Translations under genes and position numbers: made by a program | Notes under the pieces: generated by a model | Told to the model about the DNA's origin: nothing | Database searches by the model: none | Seen by the model: only the letters and a program-made list of their open reading frames with translations | Assembly (NCBI RefSeq): GCF_013368755.1 | Contig: NC_049562.1 | Coordinates: 4,278,001 to 4,342,000, forward strand | Direction: 5' to 3' | From: Talaromyces rugulosus | Taxonomy: Eukaryota; Ascomycota; Eurotiomycetes; Eurotiales; Trichocomaceae | DNA: 64,000 nucleotides | Shown: one piece after another, positions 34,553 through 46,082 of the stretch | How the letters are laid out: every line of letters begins with the position of its first letter | Numbering within the stretch: position 1 is the first letter of the stretch

Positions 34553-35451
34553 ATGGGGAGAACAATCCGCATTCTCGGGCTGCACGGCTTCGGAACGAGC
34601 GCTACCATTTTTGAGTCGCAAACAGGTAAGTTGCTGATAAACAGAGAAGACTGCAGTTAACAAACTGTCTGCTGTGCTGTTCAGCAACCTTCCGCAGATA
34701 TCTCGAGCCGAAAAGCGACAGCGACGACCGATTCGAATTCCACTTCGCCAACGGGCCATTCCCCTCTGGCCCAGCGGCGGGCATCAGCCTCTTCTACAAC
34801 GCACCTTACTACTGCTTCTGGCGCCAGGATGGCACGCTCGACGACGTCGCGATCGCGCGCTCTTGGCTGCACGACTACCTCAAGCGCAACGGGCCTTTTG
34901 ACGGGGTTATCATGTTCTCGCAAGGGTGCGTGCTAGGGTCCAGCACGCTGCTACACCTCGCCAAGGACTCGCCGTCGGATCCCCCTCCATTCAAGTTCGC
35001 CATTTTCGTGTGCGGTGGCCCCCTGCTGCAAGACCTCGACCAGAGACTCGGCTTCACCATCCCCGAGGAAGTATGGGCTCTCGACCTGGCGTCGCGGCGC
35101 GCGCTCTCCCAACGCGCCGATACCGAGGCCATTCTCAAGCTCGGCTCCGACCGATGGCAGAACGACATGCATGAGCTGACGGATCTGTCGGCGCAGGAAC
35201 TGGCCGATATGGTTAGCGGACCGTATCGCATCAATATCCCGACGGTGCACATCGTGGGCGCCAAAGACCCGCGCAACTTTGCCGGCTATCAGCTACACGC
35301 CCTGAGCCACCCGGACGCGAGGAAGATGTACGAGCACCCTGGTGGACATGATATTCCGCGGGACGGATCGACCAGCACCACGATTGCTAACCTGGTGAGA
35401 TGGGTTTCCTCGTCGATTGTGGCGTCCAAGTTGGAGGAGAGCAGCGCTTGA
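34553..35451 (+). CDS. FSH-type serine hydrolase (alpha/beta fold)
   Basis: Alpha/beta hydrolase of the FSH1 family, relatives of human OVCA2; in fungi such enzymes are either general esterases or act in polyketide clusters. Exons 34553-34625 and 34685-35451, 279 residues; the 59-base intron has GTAAGT and TTCAG ends. It starts MGRTIRILGLHGFGTSATIF (first strand and oxyanion loop). The nucleophile elbow is GVIMFSQGCVLG, with Ser between Phe and Gln (usual form GFSQG; here the first Gly is Met). Asp is in HIVGAKDP and His in EHPGGHDIPR, completing the triad. The first exon ends inside SQTATFRR, which fits homologues. GC-rich compared with its surroundings. Substrate unknown; no polyketide genes are adjacent. 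Confidence 0.88.
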
Positions 35452-35872
35452 GCGGTATGACTGGATGACTGGACGCATTGGGAGGAATGATAACATAACG
35501 AATAGAATAGACGCTCTTTTTATCTCATTCATTCCCGTACGGCCTGGTCTGGACATGACCAGTCACGTAACTAGTCGAGACGGCGACGAATAATGCGAAC
35601 AGGCCATGACTCCAGTTCAGCCTAGGCTGATGACAAGCGTGGATAGACTGAAAGATGCCTAGACCTGTATCAGATTCTACCATCTGAATCACGTGTAGAG
35701 TTGTAGAAGGAAGGAGCAAGGCGAGTCTCGTCCCAGGGCAAGAGCAGTCGCCGCCAGCCAATCACGGGCTTCCCCGCACAAGCTCCCGAAAATTGCTTCA
35801 AAAAGTTCGCGCTTCACAGTCGAACAAAAGAGCAACCAATTTCGTCTCCTTGCAACGCCCTGTGTCTTTCCA
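35452..35872. other. intergenic
   Basis: About 420 bases between tandem + strand genes. Holds the 3' flank of the hydrolase and the promoter of rrp46. No gene seen. Confidence 0.5.
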
Positions 35873-36681
35873 ATGGCCGATCCCAATGCAAGCCTGTCGC
35901 CTCTGAGCCGGTCAGACGGCTCTGCTACTTACAACTGCCCAGCCACCGGGGTCCAGATTCTAGGCTCCGTCACCGGCCCCGTCGAACTGCCCGGTCGCCG
36001 CGATGCGCAGAGACCAGAAGACGCGACACTGGAGGTTCTGGTGAAACCCGGCACTGCGCAGAGCGCTGTTGGAGAACGACATGCCGAGGGCATTCTGAGG
36101 ACCCTGCTAAGCAGGGTTGTGCTTGGGAGAGAAAAAGGATTTCCGAGACGAGGCGTCGTGATCACCTTGGTGATACTGGGGGGATCTGGGGGTGCGAAAG
36201 TTGGCAGGGGAGAATCGGTAAGTCCGCGATCTTGTCTTTTTTTTCTTACAGTTTGATTGCTAATGTTTGACATTCTCTTTAGTACATCCCTGTCCTACCA
36301 GCACTACTTCATACCGCCCTCCTATCCCTTCTTTCTGCCGCTGTTCCCATGTCCATGACTTTTACTTCGGTTGCGCTCGCAGTGACAAACGCAAACGAAA
36401 TCATCGGCAGTCCGTCTTCCAACGACTGCAAAACCGCCAAGTCGCTACATGCCCTTTCGTTTTCCTCCAAGGGTCACCTTCTATTGAACGAAAGTCAAGG
36501 CAACTTCGACTTTGATACGTGGGAGCTAGTGTATGAGCGGGCCTACTCAATCTGTAGCGGAGCCAAGGGTGAAGACGGCGATGTCTCAATGGACGGGAAA
36601 CAAAATTTGGAGAGCGTCATCAGGGAAGTTGTCGAGGACAAGATCCACAATGAGTACTCGTGGGCGATTGATGCTGTCTGA
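35873..36681 (+). CDS. rrp46: exosome complex subunit Rrp46 (RNase PH-like)
   Basis: Non-catalytic core subunit of the RNA exosome, with an RNase PH fold, involved in 3' end processing of rRNA and RNA turnover in nucleus and cytoplasm. Exons 35873-36217 and 36283-36681, 247 residues. Features: SRSDGSATYNCPATGVQILGSV (first strand), GPVELPGRRDA, the VLVKPGTAQSAVGERHAEG block, and after the intron YIPVLPALLHTALLSLLSAAVPM and SLHALSFSSKGHLLLNESQG. The middle has an unusual low-complexity insert (GGSGGAKVGRGES) at the exon end. Length and order match fungal Rrp46. The same gene in yeast is essential. Confidence 0.88.
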
Positions 36682-37954
36682 AGCTCTTAGTTTTTGCAGG
36701 TAAAACAGTCACGATCCTACTCTACCATGAATTACGATTATGTTACGACCACTTGAGTCACATCCAGACCGAGTGCTGCACGACACTCGACGCATACGCG
36801 ATTAGGCTATTATCCTTGGGGCGCCTAACGTTTGAATGATGCGTCAGGTCCGTAATCACCAGAGACATTGCCTCACAGGCAGCTGAAGAGTTTGAGGTGC
36901 TGCTCCAGACTCTTGGCTGATTCATCATTGTGGATGACGGGTCTCATAATAGTCATGAAATACAATTAGACAACTGGAGCTGGCACATCCAGGGCAATCA
37001 TTTTCAAACTAAGCAATCGTAGCAATCTATATAAGCGGACACTACTAGTAACTAGTTACACTATAAGCTCACGTGCCAGATGAAACCAGGGCACGTATCA
37101 GCCCCTGTATGGGCCCTGTGCAAAAATCGTCAGTGCCGACAGATTTGCCCATCTGTTGCCGACGATATAAAATATGGGTCATATCTCGAGCGTTGAAGTC
37201 AGAGTGGACCGAGTCTGTCGCTGACTGATGCACACAGCCGATAGACAACTCGGAGATCGATCGCTCTTGCTCATACACACAACCCCTCGCCAAGATCAAG
37301 AAAGCCCTTGCGAGAGGGAGAATTAGAGCTTTTCTATTCATACATTACTATTCTGTCTCGTATTACTATCGACTATCTCCTTTTTGTTATCTCGTCTGCC
37401 GGCAGCCGAGAATCCCCCGCCATCGCGACATCAATCAATCAATAATATCCGGGGCTTCCGTCGACGCAGCGATTTATTTAAGTATTGAATTATCGATAGC
37501 CATCGCAAATCCAGTCAAGCCGGTCTTGATTTCTGGGTTCTCGATATAAGAGATCGCAGCTCTTCTCATATCCTCGTGCGGCAGCCTGATTGATATCCGG
37601 CGGAAATCGATAGGCTTCGGCAGGCATCGATAGCCATCGATTACTGATCACCACCTACACCTTTTCTGACAAATGCGCACTGCAACTGCGACTCGCAGCA
37701 GCAAGTCACGGCGACAATAATACAATATTGTAGTCAGCAGCTAGCGGTGGCCTAGTCTCGCGCGCTGACGAGTTATACCAGCCATCCCGATTCCGATTGG
37801 TGTCGAGCGCAGGTTGACCACACAGACTGCACTCCATTTAGTTGCGTGATCCTGCAGGCAATCGCTAGAGGAGCGCGATTTCTGGCTGCCATTTGATTTT
37901 GGTTTTGTTTTTTTTATTTTTGGCCGTCTCCCCCGTACTAAAGCGTTAACTCCG
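36682..37954. other. intergenic, NAD kinase promoter
   Basis: 1.27 kb with no convincing gene. Carries a repeated ATCGATAG motif (see 37492-37639) and a T-rich tract (37900-37922) just before the NAD kinase start. Confidence 0.5.
37492..37639. promoter_or_regulatory. repeated ATCGATAG motif upstream of NAD kinase
   Basis: A 14-base direct repeat ATCGATAGCCATCG occurs at 37492-37505 and 37626-37639, with a third ATCGATAG at 37606-37613, some 315-465 bases before the NAD kinase start. Each copy contains GATA. Regulatory role is inferred from repetition only. Confidence 0.4.
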
Positions 37955-40124
37955 ATGGACACGGGCCGGGGCGACTCGTCCGCCAACAGCGCCGGTATAA
38001 GGTCTTCTTCTCTGCCCGCGCCAACACCCATCTTGCCTAGGCCTCTCACCACCCATCCCATTCTATCTCCGCCAAACCCCGCTCCTTCAGAGTCGGGTGA
38101 GAAGCCGCCGCTGCCAGCAGTCCTCCAACCTCAGGACGCCTCGTTTTTGGCCTCGCGCGGCCCTTCGTCCGTGTCATCCGTCGGAGGATTGCTTCTCCGG
38201 GATTATGCGCGGACGGCCGACCCTTCATCTACAGACCAAGATATCCATGTAAGAGAGTCGCCTGCTCCTGAGCTTCGGGCCATGGATACGTCCCGCCAGC
38301 AGCAGCAGCAGCAGCAGCCATTGCGATCTGTGGCTGCTGACGAGTCGACATCACAGTCATCAACACCTTTCTTGTCATTACGTGCGCCCACGTCGTTTTT
38401 TAGACATCGAAAGAGCAACTTCTCCAAGGATTCGGTGCCACATCAGACCATCATGAAGGCCCTGGCATCGAGACCTCTCTCAGACTCTAATACGCCGCTG
38501 GCGTCTTCTCTGAACGGAGTCTTGAACAGATCCAACCAGAACAACCCCAGCCAACCTCCCAGTAATAACGAATCGGCCACCGACGGGCCGCGGAGAGAGC
38601 GGTCGTATAGCAGCGCGTCCTCTCAGAAATTGTCGGTGGCCTTGTCCAACTTGCAAGTCAATGGCTGTGCCACCAAGTCGCCGTCGATGTCACGTTTCGC
38701 TTTGCAATCACCTTGCTTTTTCCACCAGCGCTTTGATGACGCCGTCAACATCCAAAAAGTGCTCGAAGAGATAGCCGACGATGAATGGCTATCACACTCC
38801 CGGCTGGTCCAAACTGCCACGGGAGTCAGAGAAGTCTCCAAGCAGCTTCAACGGCGGCCTGTCAAGCGGGCCGTGAAAACCGTGATGATAGTCACCAAGG
38901 CCCGGGACAATCGCCTGGTCCTGCTCACCCGCGAACTCGTTGAGTGGCTACTGAGTTCGCCCCGGTATGGCAAGGAAGTGGGCATTACCGTCTATGTAGA
39001 CTCGAAGTTGCGTAACTCGAAGCGATTCGATTCTGCAGGACTTTTCGCCAAAGACAGCCGCTATGAGTCCATGTTGAAATACTGGACGCCGGACCTGTGC
39101 TGGACATCCCCTGAGAAGTTTGACCTGGTTCTTACGCTAGGCGGGGATGGGACCGTCTTGTTCACTTCGTGGCTGTTCCAACGCATTGTGCCCCCGATCC
39201 TCTCTTTCTCTCTAGGAAGTCTAGGATTCCTTACGAATTTTGAATTTGAAAAGTACAAAGAGCATCTCAATCATATAATGGGAGATGGGGGGATGCGTGT
39301 GAATTTACGCATGAGATTTACATGTACAGTGTACCGCGCAGACCGAAGCAAAGGAGCCGACCCTGGAGATGTGGTGGAAGGAGAGCAATTTGAAGTGCTC
39401 AATGAGCTAGTGATAGACCGTGGACCGTCACCATACGTGTCGAATCTAGAGCTATATGGGGACAATGAGCTTTTGACCGTCATCCAGGCGGATGGATGTA
39501 TCTTTTCTACCCCCACAGGTATGCATATCTCTTCCGTTGTTTAAATTTTTTTATTTTTTTTTGGAACAGACTTGCTAACGAATTACAGGCTCGACTGCTT
39601 ACTCTCTCTCTGCCGGGGGCTCTTTAATCCACCCTTCCATCCCGGGAATCTTGTTGACCCCGATCTGCCCACACACGCTCTCCTTCCGGCCCATGGTTCT
39701 TTCAGACACGATGCTCCTCCGCATCGCCGTGCCCGAACTCTCGCGGTCTACCGCATACTGCTCCTTTGACGGCAAGGGTCGCGTCGAGCTGCGTCAGGGC
39801 GACTATGTCACCGTCGAGGCGAGCCAGTACCCCTTCCCAACCGTTGTATCCGGCGGCGCAGAATGGTTCGACAGCGTACGCCGCGCGCTGCGATGGAATG
39901 TGCGCGGCGCAGTCCAGAAGGGTTGGAGTGGTGGTGATGGTGGTGACGATGACGGGTACAACGAAACCGGCGGCGGTCAAGACGAAGACGCTGATTTTGA
40001 TATCGATTTTGATAACACTGTGGCCGGCACGGATAGTGGTATCGGCCAGAGTGAAGATGGAGATGCGTACGGTACGGGCACAGGCAGCCCGATGCGCCGC
40101 CAGATGAGTTTGTTGAGCATGTGA
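37955..40124 (+). CDS. NAD(H) kinase
   Basis: Phosphorylates NAD+ or NADH to NADP(H) using ATP; source of cellular NADP pools. Exons 37955-39518 and 39589-40124, 699 residues. The first ~270 residues are disordered, with a Gln run (RQQQQQQQP, near 115-121). The ATP-NAD kinase fold starts near [16 protein letters not shown]. It has the catalytic GGDGT motif in [11 protein letters not shown] (about 395-399), [11 protein letters not shown], the second motif ELVIDRG (about 484-490), and [15 protein letters not shown] spanning the intron, followed by [11 protein letters not shown]. The C-terminus is acidic and Gly-rich ([10 protein letters not shown]). Closest to the Utr1 type; the long N-terminus is typical of filamentous fungi. 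No mitochondrial presequence is evident, so cytosolic location is inferred. Confidence 0.93.
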
Positions 40125-40705
40125 GGATACTATTTATTTCTCTTCTGATCTATAGAATTAATATTTTTTTCCCTCATGTCTGCATAGACAGCTGATGTTG
40201 CGAGATATGCTGCGAGGTTTAGAGTTGATGATTTACGAATACCTATATAGTACGACTATGTCTATTCATCTCAAGTTGGATACTGTTTGAATTCAGTAGA
40301 TTTAATCGTATACATGTATAAATAGATAGTCGGCATAAGCCTGCTTTTTACTGTGTGTATGCACTTAGTGCGTGCCGGAGAGTGAAAAAGCTTGGTTCGT
40401 CAAACCCCGCGATTTTCCTAAGCCGAACTCGGCGGATTTTTTTCCTTCTTGTTCTTTCAGTCCCTACTTTATTCCATGCAGAATACTATTAACCTAATTG
40501 CAGCTAATAATAACTAGTTCAGTTGGCTAGCCAATTAGCAAGCAGACTTTGCTGCTACTATTAGCTCATAGGACCCTCTCTTCGCGTCTTCACACTGAGG
40601 GCATATAGATCAACGTCAGATCAACACTGAACAAGTGAAAAGCAAAGAGGGTTCTTTTATACGGCAATTCTTTTCACATCGCTGTCTCTGCATTGGACAG
40701 CCAAC
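40125..40705. other. intergenic
   Basis: About 580 bases between NAD kinase and the next + strand gene; AT-rich 3' flank then promoter. No gene seen. Confidence 0.5.
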
Positions 40706-41511
40706 ATGGTAGGCATTTCATTGCTATTAATATGCTACTGCAGGCTGCAGCTAACATGGCCAGCCCCACGCCGACTCTTCCTACTTTGCGGCGGGATCCT
40801 CAAAGGATCAGGTGTATGAACAAGTCCTCGAGCAGGCGCAGGGATTGCTTACGGGGCAGCGCAATTGGGTATGTAACTGTTCTGTGAGTATGAGTATAAG
40901 CTAAGAGTGTGATATGTAGGTTAGGTGAGACTCGGACAATGCCAGCGACAATGCCCCGGGAGCAGAGAGACTGATTGTGAATTGTAGCAATCTCGCCAAT
41001 GTAGCGTCCCTGCTCTGGCACGGCTACGCAGCGTTACCAGAGCCCTCGTCAGCCGTCAACTGGGCCGGCTTCTACATACGCGACGACCTGTTCCCGACGA
41101 CGAGGTCAAACAGTGGTGGTGTCTCAGGCGAAAACAAGAAGCTCTTGCTCGGCCCCTTTCAGGGCAAGCCGGCCTGTCAGGAAATCAAGTTCGGTCGCGG
41201 GGTGTGCGGTACAGCAGCATTTAAAAAGGAGACTGTGGTGGTGGCCGATGTGTTCGAGTTTCCGGGGCATATTGCCTGCGATGCCGACAGTCGGAGTGAG
41301 ATTGTTGTTCCGATTTTGTTTGGGGGAGAGGTATGTTGATATCAACCCTATATATATATATATTCCCTAGAGTGTGATGTCTCTAATATTGTCTGCTTAG
41401 ACGGTCGCAATCATCGACATTGATTGTGCGCAGCCGGCAGGGTTCGATGAGGTTGATCGGAAACATCTCGAGAAGCTGGCGGCGCTGATTGCAGAGAGCT
41501 GCGACTGGTAG
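40706..41511 (+). CDS. free methionine-(R)-sulfoxide reductase (GAF domain)
   Basis: Small GAF-fold enzyme (yeast YKL069W type) that reduces free methionine-R-sulfoxide with thioredoxin. Exons 40706-40708 (just the ATG), 40764-40873, 40988-41330 and 41401-41511, 188 residues. The first intron directly follows the start codon and yields MPHADSSYFAAG, as expected. Catalytic and resolving cysteines lie in GKPACQEIKFGRGVCGTAA and GHIACDADSRSEIVVPI; the chain ends LIAESCDW. Oddity: to join QRNWVC to NLANVASLLWHGY, exon 2 must end at 40873, but the following bases are TA, not GT. Using the nearby GTATGT (40869) or GTGAGT breaks the frame. A missing base at the donor, or a sequencing error, is likely. 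Family call firm. Confidence 0.85.
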
Positions 41512-41960
41512 GTAGATAGAGATCAAGCGAACAGATTTGTCTCGACCAGATAGATCAATTTTAGATTCAAAAATTGTAATTGCAGATGTAGATCCATGGT
41601 AGATCGTGTTGGTCGTAGCCAGGCAGTGCAGAGGCTCAGCTTTTGGCCCGCGTCGTAAGACTCGTAACGGACTCGCCGTGGTACGAAAATTACGCTACGG
41701 AAACGCCGCAATACAATACCGGTTACCAGCGCCCAACTATTTAGAGCGCGAATGCCCCAGGCTTCCATCTCTTCTTCTTCTTTCTCTCTCCAACTCCAAA
41801 TCTCCCTTCCCCCCCCCTCCTCCTCAACGCCATCGCAGCGTTGACAGCGTCAAGTGCAGGACTCTAAGTCCTGCCATCCCAGCCTCAAAGGCGACTTCTA
41901 AGCTACCTCCACAATCCAATCTACATGGTCAGCGGTTCCTCCGGAGTCCCCTGTCCCACC
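41512..41960. other. upstream region and 5' leader of bZIP gene
   Basis: Pyrimidine-rich leader (41768-41825) before the bZIP gene. An ATG at 41925 is in frame with ATG 41961 and could extend the short open frame that precedes the main bZIP frame. Confidence 0.5.
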
Positions 41961-42972
41961 ATGGAATACTACAAGCGCAACCCCCGTATATACGGGTACG
42001 CAGCTGCGAAGGTGCCACGGCACCGACAGCAGCAGCACCCATATCAATAACTCTTTTATCGATCTATGTTTTGAGCAACCTACTACGACTACTACCTCTG
42101 ATTCTTCTGATATACCCCATCGCGTGCCATCATCATGGTCAGATCCTTGCCAAGTGGTCTCTACTGTGGAATCACTTGAGCAATTGCCTGGCTCTTTTGA
42201 CTTTGACTTTCTTTTTGCTCCGACTACTACTACTTCGTCTACATCATCTCATACCGCGTCAATATCTCCTGGTCAGACCGACCTACCTCTTGATTTTTCT
42301 TCGCACGAATTCGATCACACTCTGGATCTGACTCCACAGCACTGGTTCCCCGACCTCGGGGGTGTTGGAGAGCATACCGCAGACATGCTTCACCATACGC
42401 CTGGCGGCGGCTCGTCTGCCTCGGCGCTGCTGAGCGGTCACTCGGCCTCTCTTGACATGGTCAGTCTGGAAATGGATCGCTTTGCTGCTTCTACAACTTC
42501 GACTCATTTTGACAACTCAAACCACACCACATCACCGGACTCGATGACTTCGCTTCCTTACTCTCGAGACCGGCCTCTACTGGCTCCAAAACAAACTACT
42601 ACTATTACTACCCCACCTTCCTCCTCCTTGTCTGCATCTCCGTCTGTGAGCTTGATCGACACTGCGACGACGGCAACGAACAAAAGTGCCACAACCGGTA
42701 AAAAACGGTCGCGCGCTGAGTCTGCCACCGTCGCCGTCGACTCGAGCAACAACAGCGTAGAGGATTCGGAAGAAGAGCGAGCTGTGGAGAAGCGCCGTCG
42801 CAACACGATGGCGGCTCGACGCTTTCGCAAACGGAAATTGGATCATGTCTCTGAATTGGAGTCCAAGTTGGCCAAAGTAACCGGAGAGAGAGATGAGTTG
42901 AAGTTGCAGATTGCAAAGTGGGAGGGCGAGGTGATGGCGTTGAGAAAGTTGATGGAGAGGAAGGATACTTAG
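41961..42972 (+). CDS. bZIP transcription factor, frame break near start
   Basis: Leucine-zipper regulator. The long frame runs to 42972 and is open from 41902, but has no ATG before 42386. Its N-terminal part (NNSFIDLCFEQP, FDFDFLFAPTTTTSS) still looks coding. ATG 41961 begins MEYYKRNP in another frame, which stops at 42050. Reading four instead of five C at 41981-41985 would link the two. The rest is Ser/Thr-rich. The basic region ERAVEKRRRNTMAARRFRKR has the Asn-x7-Arg pattern (NTMAARRFR), and the zipper LDHVSELESKLAKVTGERDE continues to the C-terminus. This resembles Gcn4/CpcA- or JlbA-like factors with a C-terminal bZIP. The alternative is a real overlapping upstream ORF of 29 or 41 residues with start further on. 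Confidence 0.75.
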
Positions 42973-44378
42973 ATACAGAAATACATTTTTTTTCTCTTCG
43001 GATATTTTTCACATTGTAGCAATTCTTCGTAAAAGAAGATAAATTCAATCATGTATACATGTATATATATATATATACATAGGGTCGAGGGAAGAATTCC
43101 CATTGGATAAATCATGTTGATCTGCAACTTGATATGTTCTCCCTATAGTATACATCAGGCAACACCCGTTCGTTCAGTGCCATATGCATCAATTAATACT
43201 GAGCAATTGACGAATATAAATTCTGTGTGCATACTCTTTTAATATTCCAGAGAATTGCATTTTCTTTATAGTCAATTTAAATAAACAAAGTAAGCCGAGG
43301 TCAATGACTCTTTATATAGATGATAAAAGAGTCATCGTGAGATATTATGAGTACATGTGTACATCTGTCGACATTCATTTGTATCAAGACTACATATAAA
43401 AATGATGGCTCATCATGATTACTGAGTATAATCGATACAAGACTTCAAATTGCTTCTACTCCCTTTAAAAAAAAAAGATACGAAATTCAATTCAATTTCC
43501 CTTATTCACAACACACATTATTCCAGTCTCTTACCAGTCAGTCAGCCACTCTTCTGTTTCAAATTCAAAGATAACAAAATTACACCACCACCACAACCAA
43601 AAACCAAAAACCCCTCCCAAAAAAAACCAAAAACAACGAAATACACCGTACTCCAAAAATACAAATCTTACACATACAAACGCTGCAGCCAATCATATCG
43701 CGCACAGGTGAGTCATAATCCCTCATTCTGAGTCCGAGGACCGGATCTGGTTTAGCGCAGAAGCCCTTTCGGCAAGGATTCTGGATTCCGCTGAGAATCA
43801 TGTCACGTGAAAGAAAAGTAAGGGGATTTCTAGAATCATGTGGATATATATATATATATATATATACATATATCCCTTGCATGAGAGATCAATAATTTGA
43901 CGTGTGACCCCGTCTACCCGATCGAAGATCACTGGCGGTGACAGGTCAGTCAGATTTCAGCCTGCAGATTATTCATTTGCGGGGTTTCTTGGCTGAGCTA
44001 CTCTTGAGAGAGATCGAGATCAGGGAATCGACATGGCCAAAGTCGGATGTATGTCAGAAGTCAAATCTCATCTAGATTTTTTAAATTCTTAGTTGTTTTT
44101 AAGAAAAAAAAGTAAGCCTCAATTCGATTAGATAGCACAGACCTAGTCTGTTTTTAAAATGGGGTATAGATAAAACTATTATGCATCCAAAAATATCCAA
44201 ATGCAACGAGTAGAAGACGACGATCTAGTGAACAACATGTTTTATCCACTGAACGGACGCAACTAACCAAGAGAAAACAAAATCACACATCAACACATCC
44301 AAAGCCATTGGCCTTCTTTTCTCATACATCTCAACATAACACTTTCCACCATATTCAAGACAAAGAGAGAAAAGAGTC
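42973..44378. other. intergenic, convergent 3' regions, low complexity
   Basis: 1.4 kb without a convincing gene. Contains TA tracts at 43061-43078 and 43844-43866 and an A/C-rich stretch at 43560-43660. The open frame at 43450-43731 is A/C low complexity only. Confidence 0.55.
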
Positions 44379-46082
44379 TTACACGGCGCTCTTTTCAATG
44401 TTGGCCTCAGTGGCGGTTTCTTCGACGTGGTCACCGGTAATGGCAGCCTTGGGGTCAACGTGGCCAGCCTCAATCTCGGCAATGCGCCTAAAGGCAACGT
44501 GGGTCTTCCAGGGCGCGGTACCAATGTACTTGATGCCGTTGGGGTCCTCGAACATGGACTCGGTCTCCTCAAGAGTCTTACCGGCAGTCTCGGGGAAGCC
44601 GAAGAAGACGTGGATGGTCATGGCAAAGTTGAAGACACCAAACATGATGTAGGTCTTGTACATGATGTTCTCGAAAGCAACGGGGGTGAACAGGCCGAGA
44701 GCCATGTTGAAAGCCCAGTTACCAGAGGTAGCCAGAGCGACACCCTTACCACGAAGACGCAGAGGGAACAGCTCGGGAGGATAGATCCACGAGGCTGGGC
44801 CCCAGGTGGGTGCGTACGAGGCAACGAAGAGATAAGTGCAGGCAATGAGACCCTTGGCGGGGGCGCCTGTCACGCTCATCGACTCGGCAGCAACACCCTT
44901 GACACCACCGGGGACGACGGTGCCGTTGCCGCCCATAAGACCAGCGTTGGCAAACATGAAGATACACATAAGAGTCGAACCAATCAACATGGTAGGACGA
45001 CGTCCCCAGCGGTCAATCCAGATCAGGGCCGGCAGGGTCATGAGCACATTGATGATGTATTGAATGGAAGAGGCCAACAGGTTGGCGTTTCCGGAATAAC
45101 CGGCCATACCGAACACGTAGGTGATGTAGTACATCATGACGTTCATACCGGTCAGCTGAGACCAGATCTGGGTGAAGAGAGCAACGACGGTACGGTTGAG
45201 CATGTTTGGCTTGAAGAGATCCAAGTAGGTGACGTCGGCGTGTTGGCGCTCAAACTCGCACATCTCCTTGATGTCCTGCAGTTCAACGTGCACAAAGGGG
45301 TGGTTGGGGTCGCCCTTGCCGTGGACAGCAGCGAGCACGTTGTGGCAGTCCTCCCAGCGGTCCTTGCGGGCCAACCAACGAGGAGACTCGGGCAGGAAGA
45401 TCATGGCGATACCGAGACCGATGGCGGGCAGCATCTGCAGGCCCCAGGGGATACGCCAGGCGGCAGTGCTGTAGTCGGTTGGGAGCGAGCCGCCAATGAA
45501 GGAGCAGCCGTAGGAGATGTAGTACATGATCAGGATACCCCAAGTGATGGCCCACTGCTGGGCACCGACGAAACGGCCACGCTTGGAGGGAGGGGAGATT
45601 TCGGAGATGTAGACAGGAACCTGAGCAGATTCAATACCAACGGCCAAACCGTTGATGATACGACCGACGATCAACATTCCCACGTTTTGCGAGGCGCAAA
45701 TGATCGTAGAGCCAACCAACCTGGACGATAGTTAGACAAAAAACAAAAAATTTTAGTTCTATTAAGATAAGCGGACATACCAAATAACACAACCGATCAT
45801 AATCGAGGTCTTACGACCAAGGCGATCAGACAAAGGACCTGAGATCAGCGCGCCCAGCCACGAACCAGCGGGCATGGAAGCGGTGATACCACCCTGGTTA
45901 AGAGATTTGGGACCGGAGCATTCGGTGTCGTTGGTGAAGGGAGGGCCCAGAGGGCCCTGGTTGAAGTAGCACTTGTAGGCAGGCATCTCCAACTGCGCAG
46001 ACATCGAGGCGATATCGAAGCCAAACAGACTACCGCCAATGACGGCGGTAGCCGCAATCACATAGACGTTGCCGACAACCAT
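44379..46082 (-). CDS. MFS monosaccharide (hexose) transporter
   Basis: Sugar:H+ symporter of the major facilitator superfamily, plasma membrane. Exons 45781-46082 and 44379-45720, 547 residues; 60-base intron with GTATGT and CCAG. Twelve membrane segments. Signatures: GGSLFGFDIASMSAQL (helix 1), GPLSDRLGRKTSIM (D-R-x-G-R-K), GRIINGLAVGIESAQVPVYISEISPP with the PVY motif, PESPRWLARKDR in the central loop, IWSQLTGMNVMMYYITYVF (QLTGxN), DRWGRRPTML, and PPELFPLRLRGKGVALATSGNWAFN. The C-terminal FGFPETAGKTLEE is the PETKG-type motif. High GC at third codon positions suggests strong expression. Closest to fungal MstA-like hexose transporters; the exact sugar is not known. Confidence 0.93.

Noticed and set aside
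41606..42331. 241-residue frame overlapping the bZIP leader
   Set aside because: Pro/Leu/Ser low complexity in a pyrimidine-rich leader; no domain, and it conflicts with the bZIP frame.
44427..45731. 434-residue open frame antisense to the sugar transporter
   Set aside because: It mirrors the transporter codons, is Gly/Asp/Val/His-rich low complexity, and lacks domains; it results from strong third-position GC bias in the real gene.
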